From assembly GCA_016789035.1 (NCBI GenBank), contig JAEUSC010000009.1, positions 1-5,252 of the forward strand: a DNA stretch of 5,252 bases, in the 5' to 3' direction. Of this stretch, positions 1 through 4,961 are shown piece by piece. The translations under genes and the position numbers were made by a program. Each line of letters begins with the position of its first letter. The stretch's first letter is position 1. The stretch is from Candidatus Omnitrophota bacterium (lineage in GTDB: Bacteria > Omnitrophota > Gorgyraeia > Zapsychrales > Fredricksoniimonadaceae). The notes beneath the pieces were generated by a model. That model saw only the letters and a list, made by a program, of their open reading frames with translations, did not search any database and was not told where the DNA came from.

Positions 1-1
1 T

Positions 2-793
2 GCCAAGCGAGTCACGCTGGGCAATATTTTAGCGGCCGGATTGGAAAGTCGTGTTGTCGCTGTTGATTCCCAAAATGGTGAGGACAAAGATCTTTTAAGC
101 CAATTGCCTACCAAAGATGAGCTCAAAAAGACAGCCAAAGAAATACCAAGCCGCGTTTCCCGGTGGGAATTTGATCTGAGGCGGGCAAAGAAAAAAGTCC
201 ATTCTCAAACCATCGAACTCATTTTTAAACTTCCCAAGAATTTTCCAGAGCATTTCGCGACTGATGTCTTTACGAATGACTGGAAATTGTGGGCCATAAC
301 AATTGCCGGGCAAAATCTTTCGCCCGTGCAGGGAAGCTTGGTTGAGCCATTCACATTTGATGTACGCAATATCCATTCTGACGAGCTTCGTATTTTGCTA
401 CCTAAAGATTATTCTTTACTAGACCGTAAGGCCACACTCGAGATACAATCCAACAGTCTTTTGTTGGATATCTGGAAGAATCAATACGATCATCTTGGTT
501 TTGATTATCAGGCCCCGCAGGACGGATGGCTGGTGTTGCATTATCCTTATGATCCAAAATGGCGGTTAACCGTCGATGGCGCACGCGTGCAGTTTTCTAA
601 AGTAAACGGTTATTTTATGGGCGTTCGGCTTGCCGAAGGAAAGCATAAGATTTCATTAGAATATTGGCCGGATACGCCGGTGCGTGGACTGATCGTCTTT
701 TCAACGATCCTGGTTTTTGCGGCTTTGGGAACCGTTCTTTTTCTGAGTTTTCGTGACGACGGGCAAATAATCAAGAGAATTTCAAAGGTTTAA
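2..793 (+). CDS. C-terminal part of a YfhO-like multi-pass membrane protein (5' truncated)
   Basis: The reading frame is open from base 2, so the gene enters from outside the window and the TTG at 41 is not a credible start; 263 residues are visible. Residues 174-223 carry a pattern I associate with the C-terminal extracytoplasmic domain of the YfhO family: a DGWLVL strand, a Tyr-rich segment ending PKW, TVDG, then GVRLAEGKHKISLEYWP. A single hydrophobic helix follows at about 229-250, then a short basic tail with KRISKV, which should be cytoplasmic by the positive-inside rule. YfhO proteins are large polytopic membrane proteins with a GT-C-like N-terminal fold, linked in Firmicutes to glycosylation of lipoteichoic acid; the substrate here is unknown. 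The part that would hold the catalytic loops lies outside the window. It ends 2 nt before the flavoprotein gene, so the two are very likely cotranscribed. It could instead be another GT-C type membrane protein with a similar C-terminal domain. Confidence 0.65.
   Translation, partial: AKRVTLGNILAAGLESRVVAVDSQNGEDKDLLSQLPTKDELKKTAKEIPSRVSRWEFDLRRAKKKVHSQTIELIFKLPKNFPEHFATDVFTNDWKLWAITIAGQNLSPVQGSLVEPFTFDVRNIHSDELRILLPKDYSLLDRKATLEIQSNSLLLDIWKNQYDHLGFDYQAPQDGWLVLHYPYDPKWRLTVDGARVQFSKVNGYFMGVRLAEGKHKISLEYWPDTPVRGLIVFSTILVFAALGTVLFLSFRDDGQIIKRISKV
784..788 (+). promoter_or_regulatory. Ribosome binding site of the COG1232-like flavoprotein
   Basis: AAAGG lies 7 nt before the ATG at 796 and inside the last codons of the upstream gene. 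It supports this ATG as the start and suggests that translation of the two genes is coupled. Confidence 0.5.
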
Positions 794-795
794 TC

Positions 796-2202
796 ATGAG
801 CGGTCCGATTTATGATTTTTGCGTGGTAGGTGCAGGCCCAAGCGGGCTGACTGTTTCTTATCAGCTTTTGAAGGCCGGATATTCGGTTCTTCTCATCGAG
901 CGGGATGACCGCATCGGGGGGCTCGCTAAAAGCTATAATTACGACGGACATGTTTTTGATACCGGGCCCAAGCGGTTTCACACCGATGATCCTGTGGTTC
1001 TGGATTTTATCCAGGAAATCACCCAGGGTGATATTGCCAAAATAGGACGCTCCACGAAGGTTTATTTTTTGGGGAAGTATTTTGAATGGCCGTTGCAGTC
1101 TCAGGACCTTCTGACTATGCCCGTCGGAATTGCGCTGCGGTGCCTGATGGATTTGATCAAAGACCGTAAAATCACTGATGCAGTCTCCTTTCATCAATAT
1201 ATCAATTCTCGTTATGGTGAAACTCTTTATGCGGCCTTTTTTAGGCCATACACACACAAATTTCTTAGATGGGATGTTGAAGATATCCATTCCGATTGGG
1301 CCACGACGGGAATCAACCGTACGGTGATTGATGACCGCATCAAATCGAACACGTTATTTGACCTGCTTAAAGGTCTACTCTTGCCGCAGAAAATTCACAC
1401 AGAATTTTTATATCCTAATCAGGGAGGCTTTGGCGGGTTTTATGAGCGCTTACTGGAGAAATGCCTTTCCTTCGGGCAATTCCGTTTGATGCTGGGTGAC
1501 TCGATTGCCGGATTGGAAAAAAAAGACCGAGGATTCAGCGCGATTACCAAAACAATCAAGTCTGTGGAGTTCAATGATCTGATTTGGACAGGAAATCTCA
1601 ATGATCTTTCTCTCCTCATCCAATCCGATCGGACGATGCATTATTTAAACACGATTTTTTATAACATCGTTTGCCGCAAAGAGGGGATAGGGACCAAGAA
1701 AGCCCAATGGATTTACGTCAGTCGCGGAGACAGTCTTATCAGCCGCATTACATGTATGGGCGAATTTGCGGGCTATACCTGTCCCGATGGATATTACAAC
1801 GTGATGTGCGAGTTAACGGATTCGCAGACCAAACCTATCTATTTTAAAAATGCGTCCAAGTATACCGGTGAAATTCTTAACGAGCTTATCGAAATGAAAT
1901 TCTTAAGAAATAAAAACTGTGTCGAGGGTGTGCATCTTAATCCGGTAGTGGACACTTATCCCATTTATCACCGGCGTTATATCAGTGATTTTTCCTTGGC
2001 GCTGGCGGCGGTTAAGAAGTTCTCGCCGCGGATCCATTTGTTGGGTCGTAGCGGGGCGTTTTGGTACAACAATAGCGATCATTCGATCCGTTTCGCCATC
2101 GAAATGGCCCAAAAGCTTATTGGCAAACAGGAAAAGGAATTTGATTTTCGGCACTATTTTGGCGGTCTTGCCGGACGGGCCGGCCATCCCCAAGGAGAAT
2201 AA
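796..2202 (+). CDS. FAD-dependent oxidoreductase, protoporphyrinogen oxidase / UDP-galactopyranose mutase-like (COG1232 type)
   Basis: This is a complete 468-residue cytoplasmic-type flavoprotein. It opens with a Rossmann dinucleotide site: VVGAGPSG at 10-17, the ribose-binding acid E35 at the end of the second strand, and the IGG motif at 40-42. A DTGPKRFH segment (55-62) and a GRSTKVYFLGKYFEWPL block (84-100) match the pattern seen in amine-oxidase/PPO-fold proteins of sugar clusters. Near the C-terminus, GRSGAFWYNNSDHSI (417-431) resembles the flavin-contacting segment of UDP-galactopyranose mutases. Proteins of this class are common in polysaccharide loci, but most have no known substrate. 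True PPO function is unlikely given the neighbours, as no heme gene is visible. The ATG start is supported by an upstream AAAGG and by the position of the Rossmann motif. The last 25 or so residues look like a divergent tail; the gene ends at the repeat-bearing gap. The flavoprotein class is secure, the reaction is not. Confidence 0.85.
   Translation: MSGPIYDFCVVGAGPSGLTVSYQLLKAGYSVLLIERDDRIGGLAKSYNYDGHVFDTGPKRFHTDDPVVLDFIQEITQGDIAKIGRSTKVYFLGKYFEWPLQSQDLLTMPVGIALRCLMDLIKDRKITDAVSFHQYINSRYGETLYAAFFRPYTHKFLRWDVEDIHSDWATTGINRTVIDDRIKSNTLFDLLKGLLLPQKIHTEFLYPNQGGFGGFYERLLEKCLSFGQFRLMLGDSIAGLEKKDRGFSAITKTIKSVEFNDLIWTGNLNDLSLLIQSDRTMHYLNTIFYNIVCRKEGIGTKKAQWIYVSRGDSLISRITCMGEFAGYTCPDGYYNVMCELTDSQTKPIYFKNASKYTGEILNELIEMKFLRNKNCVEGVHLNPVVDTYPIYHRRYISDFSLALAAVKKFSPRIHLLGRSGAFWYNNSDHSIRFAIEMAQKLIGKQEKEFDFRHYFGGLAGRAGHPQGE
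2192..2197 (+). promoter_or_regulatory. Orphan Shine-Dalgarno-like sequence
   Basis: AAGGAG is a near-perfect Shine-Dalgarno sequence inside the last codons of the flavoprotein gene, but no ATG, GTG or TTG follows at a usable distance. The next gene starts 84 nt further on and has no such site of its own. It may be the original ribosome binding site of the amidotransferase gene, displaced by insertion of the two hairpins, or simply a chance Gly-Glu coding sequence. Confidence 0.35.
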
Positions 2203-2207
2203 GAACC

Positions 2208-2230
2208 CATTCACCCGCGGGGGGTGAATG
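2208..2230. repeat. Palindromic hairpin, copy 1 of a tandem pair
   Basis: The arms CATTCACCC (2208-2216) and GGGTGAATG (2222-2230) form a perfect 9-bp stem with a 5-nt loop GCGGG. The core TTCACCC-N5-GGGTGAA is the same architecture as the second hairpin 2 nt downstream (TTCAACC-N5-GGTTGAA). The two differ by a compensated base-pair change, so structure is kept while sequence differs. No T-run follows this copy. The likely explanations are a small palindromic repeat family or an RNA structure acting together with copy 2. Confidence 0.7.
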
Positions 2231-2232
2231 AT

Positions 2233-2259
2233 CCTGTTCAACCTACGCGGTTGAACAGG
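2233..2259. repeat. Palindromic hairpin, copy 2 of a tandem pair
   Basis: The arms CCTGTTCAACC (2233-2243) and GGTTGAACAGG (2249-2259) form a perfect 11-bp stem closed by a 5-nt loop TACGC. It shares the TTCAMCC-N5-GGKTGAA core and the loop size with copy 1, and the two centres are 27 nt apart. Such short perfect palindromes between genes are typical of REP-like dispersed elements. No third copy is seen in this window, so family membership remains an inference. Confidence 0.75.
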
Positions 2260-2264
2260 TTTTT
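2233..2264 (+). terminator. Possible intrinsic terminator or attenuator after the flavoprotein gene
   Basis: The 11-bp stem at 2233-2259 is followed directly by five T (2260-2264), then GGACATTC. The stem is strong, but its base is CC/GG rather than very GC-rich and the T-run is short, so termination may be partial. The opposite side has no A-run, so it would act only on the + strand. If functional, it would separate or attenuate transcription between the flavoprotein and the amidotransferase genes. Confidence 0.5.
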
Positions 2265-2281
2265 GGACATTCTAGATTATT

Positions 2282-4174
2282 ATGTGTGGAATTATTGCTC
2301 ATGTGGCGTTCGATGACAGTCAGCGGATTTCTGAAGAAGCGATCCACCGGTTAAACCAGCTGCATCATCACCGCGGGCCTGATGACGGAGGGGTTTATGT
2401 AAATTTTCCGGCGACATTGGCCTGTCGACGGCTTTCCATTGTGGATGTTAAGGGTGGGCATCAGCCTGTTGTTTCCTGTGACGGACGTTATGCCATTGTC
2501 TTTAACGGGGAAATTTATAATCACCGGAACATCCGGCAAGAACTAGAAAAAAGAAATTATCGTTTTAAAAGTCATGGCGATACCGAGACTGTTTTGGCTG
2601 CCTTTATCGACCGTGGTCCGGAATGTCTCAATTCCTTTAACGGGATGTTTGCTTTTGCGATTTGGGACAATCAAAAGCAGGAGCTCTTTGTGGCCCGCGA
2701 CCGGGTGGGCATCAAGCCTTTATATTTTGCCGTTGACCGCAAGTGTGTGCTTTTCTCCTCGGAGTTATCGCCTATCATTCAGTCAGAGTTGTTTGATTTG
2801 AAAATCGATCCACGGGCCGTGGCGGATTATTTGGCCTATTGGTATGTCTGTGAGCCTCGCACAATTTTTCAAGGGGTCTCTCAGTTAGCGCCGGGGCATT
2901 ACGGTGTCATCAAGAACCGGACATTGCAGCAAACCGCGTACTGGCGTTTGCCACATGTGGAATCATCAAATTTCTCCTTTTCGCAAGCGGCTGAGCATTT
3001 GCATGATCTATTGGATGATGCCGTGAAGATCCGTATTCCTGATGAGGTTCCTTTTGGAACATTCTTAAGCGGAGGCATCGATTCCGGAGTCATTACCGCG
3101 TTATCTGCACGACATGTGGGTAAACGTCTTGAGGCCTTTTCCATCGGATTTAAAGAGGCGAGTTATTCGGAAGTGCCGCAGGCCATGCGGACGGCGCAGC
3201 GCAATAACGCAAATCTCGACGTGACCAATATGCCGGAAGTCACCGCGGAGTTGATCACAAAGATCACCTGCGCGTTTGATGAACCACTGGGAAACGCCAG
3301 CTATGTTCCAACGTATGTGCTGGCGCAACATGCCGCCCGCAAGGTCAAAGTTGTTCTGACGGGAGACGGCGGGGATGAGCTTTTTGGCGGATATCCGACG
3401 TATCAGGCGCCATATTATCAGGCTATTTACCGGGCCGTTCCGTCGTGGATGACGCGTGGCGCACAGCAAATGATCGAACGCATTCCGGTTTCGCATAACC
3501 GTATCAGTTTGGATTTTCGTCTCAAGCAATTTATGCGCGGCGCCTCATTAGAATATCCGCGCGCACATTTTTCCTGGCGTCAAATTGCCTCCATTGAAAT
3601 GCAAAAGCGGTTGTTAAAAAACGATGTCCTTCAGCAAATGGAAGGCTACGATCCTTTTTGCGTGTTGGACCGTTATTTCTCTCAGGCGTCAGGCTTGAGC
3701 GTCCGCAATCAGTTGATGTTTGCTGACGTGAATACATTTCTACTCAACGACCATCTGCGCAAAGTAGATCGTATGACCATGAGTCATTCGCTGGAGGCCA
3801 GGCTGCCTTTTTTAGATTACCGCATCATCAATTTTGCCATCGGGCTTCCGGCAGATTACAAGGTTAAGTTTTCAAAAACCAAAGTGATTTTAAAACAGGT
3901 GGCCAAACGTTATTTAACGCCGGACATCATTCAAGGTAAAAAGAAAGGGTTGACCTCACCGATTGCAGGCTGGCTAGCCAATGAATTGAGAGATTTTGCG
4001 GCTGACACGCTGCGAGGCGGATTGATGGATGATCTTTTTAACGCGAATGAAATACAAATGTTATTAAGGGAGCATCAGCAAAGAGTGAGAGACCATAGCC
4101 GTGTGCTTTGGGCCTTGATCGCATTGCAAATCTGGTATAAAAATTTAACTGTGAAGCGCGTCTGCGCTGTTTAG
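2282..4174 (+). CDS. asnB: Glutamine-dependent asparagine synthetase (AsnB-type amidotransferase)
   Basis: This complete 630-residue class II amidotransferase has both domains. The Ntn glutaminase domain (about 1-215) begins MCGII, so Cys2 becomes the N-terminal nucleophile after Met removal; this fixes the start. Other glutaminase landmarks are RGPDDGG (31-37), RLSIVD (50-55), NGEIYN (75-80), HGDTET (98-103) and ARDRVGIKPLYF (138-149). The synthetase domain (about 235-620) has the ATP-pyrophosphatase loop SGGIDSG (263-269), GDGGDELFGGY (361-371), KVDRMTM followed by EARLPFLD (494-512), and KKKGLTSP (553-560). All key residues appear present, so an active enzyme is likely. It makes asparagine from aspartate, glutamine and ATP, or amidates another carboxylate. 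Length and gene context also fit the amidotransferases found in exosortase and O-antigen clusters, which are thought to amidate sugar acids. No Shine-Dalgarno sequence precedes the ATG. I am confident of the family; the symbol is by family, not proven substrate. Confidence 0.93.
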   Translation: MCGIIAHVAFDDSQRISEEAIHRLNQLHHHRGPDDGGVYVNFPATLACRRLSIVDVKGGHQPVVSCDGRYAIVFNGEIYNHRNIRQELEKRNYRFKSHGDTETVLAAFIDRGPECLNSFNGMFAFAIWDNQKQELFVARDRVGIKPLYFAVDRKCVLFSSELSPIIQSELFDLKIDPRAVADYLAYWYVCEPRTIFQGVSQLAPGHYGVIKNRTLQQTAYWRLPHVESSNFSFSQAAEHLHDLLDDAVKIRIPDEVPFGTFLSGGIDSGVITALSARHVGKRLEAFSIGFKEASYSEVPQAMRTAQRNNANLDVTNMPEVTAELITKITCAFDEPLGNASYVPTYVLAQHAARKVKVVLTGDGGDELFGGYPTYQAPYYQAIYRAVPSWMTRGAQQMIERIPVSHNRISLDFRLKQFMRGASLEYPRAHFSWRQIASIEMQKRLLKNDVLQQMEGYDPFCVLDRYFSQASGLSVRNQLMFADVNTFLLNDHLRKVDRMTMSHSLEARLPFLDYRIINFAIGLPADYKVKFSKTKVILKQVAKRYLTPDIIQGKKKGLTSPIAGWLANELRDFAADTLRGGLMDDLFNANEIQMLLREHQQRVRDHSRVLWALIALQIWYKNLTVKRVCAV

Positions 4175-4183
4175 GAGTGAATC

Positions 4184-4190
4184 GGGAAGG
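4184..4190 (+). promoter_or_regulatory. Ribosome binding site of the 123-residue protein
   Basis: GGGAAGG ends 5 nt before the ATG at 4196 and supports that start. The ATG at 4191 is out of frame, sits directly against this site and reaches a TGA after two codons, so it is not the initiator. A second SD-like AGGAG overlaps the stop codon of the amidotransferase gene (4173-4177). Confidence 0.6.
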
Positions 4191-4195
4191 ATGGT

Positions 4196-4567
4196 ATGAA
4201 TAAATATTTTGCAGGATGGTTGGATTTTGCCGTGAGGGTCTTTATCGTCGGATTTACTTCTTATCTGGTTGTTTCGGCATGTTTTATGTCGGACTACAAA
4301 CGTATGACCGCCATGATCAATAATTTCGAAAGTCAGGTGATAGCGTTTAATGAGCAGGCGCGCGTCATTGCCTATCTCGGATCGATGGATAATCCGGACT
4401 CGCTTTACCAGCTGGCCATGATCGATGATCAACATCAGGATTATACAGCCGCAGCCCAAAAGGTGGTGCGAGTCCTTCAGCTGGCGGAATTCAATTACAA
4501 TCAGAAATACAAAGTGAAGTTTAACGAATATGTCTCTCGAGGACTTATTAAGACAGCAGCCCCGTAG
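4196..4567 (+). CDS. Small membrane-anchored protein of unknown function, possible lipoprotein
   Basis: I do not recognise this 123-residue protein. It has one hydrophobic stretch at about 11-31, starting after a short N-terminus with K3. It ends in V26-S27-A28-C29, which fits the usual lipobox rules: no charge in the preceding segment, a small residue at -1, Cys between positions 15 and 35, and a Lys near the start. It could therefore be a lipoprotein cut before C29, or simply have a single uncleaved membrane helix. The remainder is soluble and helical looking. Residues about 68-98 (DSLYQLAMIDDQ..QDYTAAAQKVVRVLQLA) resemble one tetratricopeptide repeat, which could serve in protein contact. 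It starts 21 nt after the amidotransferase and overlaps the next gene by 38 nt, so it probably works with the downstream two genes, perhaps as an anchor or assembly subunit. That role is inferred from position only. Confidence 0.75.
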   Translation: MNKYFAGWLDFAVRVFIVGFTSYLVVSACFMSDYKRMTAMINNFESQVIAFNEQARVIAYLGSMDNPDSLYQLAMIDDQHQDYTAAAQKVVRVLQLAEFNYNQKYKVKFNEYVSRGLIKTAAP

Positions 4568-4961
4568 TATCGACGAGTTGCCCCAGAGCTGTACCGAAGG
4601 TTTTCTTCGGCCAGTTTCCGTGGGGCTCGTGCGCGCGGTTCTTTTATCTACGATGGGCGAGGACTACCCTCTGAACCAGGAATCCTTCCGTATGACCGCG
4701 CGTTATACGATTCTCAAAATGCTGGGGATGCCGGCATTCCTGCGTCTGCCAATGATTATTCTCACAATGGCCTTTGATGTCTGCGGTCTTTTGTTTGGGG
4801 GAAAAATGTTTCGGTATTTGTCTTATGAAAAGCAGAGGCAGCAGTTTCTGGTTTGGCAGAAAAGTTCAATCGGGCCTTGCCGCGATTTAATTATGTTCTA
4901 TCAGAAGATGGGCATATTTATTTATTTCTCGTTTGCGGAACAAGCGGGGGCGGTCAAATGA
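4530..4961 (+). CDS. Small hydrophobic protein resembling the N-terminal domain of long-chain fatty-alcohol oxidases; putative partner of the GMC enzyme
   Basis: This 143-residue protein has a hydrophobic, probably membrane-embedded or amphipathic stretch at about 69-92 and another at 116-136. By eye its layout follows the region in front of the GMC domain in plant fatty-alcohol oxidases. Shared elements are a VRAVLLST-type segment (34-41), a hydrophobic helix ending in GG, a YLSYEKQRQQFLVWQKS block (96-112; plant enzymes have a similar Phe-x-x-(Leu)-x-x-x-x-Arg-Glu...Trp block), and a Phe-rich hydrophobic end (IYFSF). No active-site motif is visible. Its stop overlaps the start of the GMC gene as ATGA, so the two are likely translationally coupled and made in equal amounts. 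It may be the small subunit or membrane adaptor, by analogy with the separate small subunit of gluconate 2-dehydrogenase. The start at 4530 overlaps the upstream gene by 38 nt and has only a weak ribosome site; the ATG at residue 42 would cut off part of the similarity. Confidence 0.7.
   Translation: MSLEDLLRQQPRSIDELPQSCTEGFLRPVSVGLVRAVLLSTMGEDYPLNQESFRMTARYTILKMLGMPAFLRLPMIILTMAFDVCGLLFGGKMFRYLSYEKQRQQFLVWQKSSIGPCRDLIMFYQKMGIFIYFSFAEQAGAVK

Noticed and set aside
448..469. Perfect 8-bp hairpin (ATCCAACA / TGTTGGAT, 6-nt loop) inside the YfhO-like gene
   Set aside because: It lies well inside a coding region, has no T-run after it and shares no core with the intergenic hairpins. It is most likely a by-product of coding sequence.
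41..793. TTG at 41 as the start of the first gene
   Set aside because: The same frame is open back to base 2 with protein-like sequence, and YfhO-like proteins are far longer than 250 residues. The gene simply continues beyond the left edge.
790..1290. 166-codon open frame on the - strand opposite the start of the flavoprotein gene
   Set aside because: The + strand here encodes the Rossmann FAD site, and the antisense product has no recognisable motif.
35..1519. 13-nt direct repeat GCCGGATTGGAAA at 35-47 and 1507-1519
   Set aside because: Both copies are in frame and encode Ala-Gly-Leu-Glu. A single match of this length in 5 kb is compatible with chance plus shared codon use, and the flanks differ.
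1903..2241. 112-codon open frame on the - strand across the end of the flavoprotein gene
   Set aside because: It is antisense to a well-supported gene, has no recognisable domain and no ribosome site, and runs into the hairpin region.
3101..3529. 142-codon open frame on the - strand within the amidotransferase gene
   Set aside because: It overlaps conserved catalytic segments of the amidotransferase, including GDGGDELFGGY, and shows no protein-like features of its own.
4155..4168. AGCGC / GCGCT hairpin at the end of the amidotransferase gene as a terminator
   Set aside because: The stem is only 5 bp, lies within the last codons and is followed by just three T. The next gene has a good ribosome site 21 nt away, so readthrough is expected.
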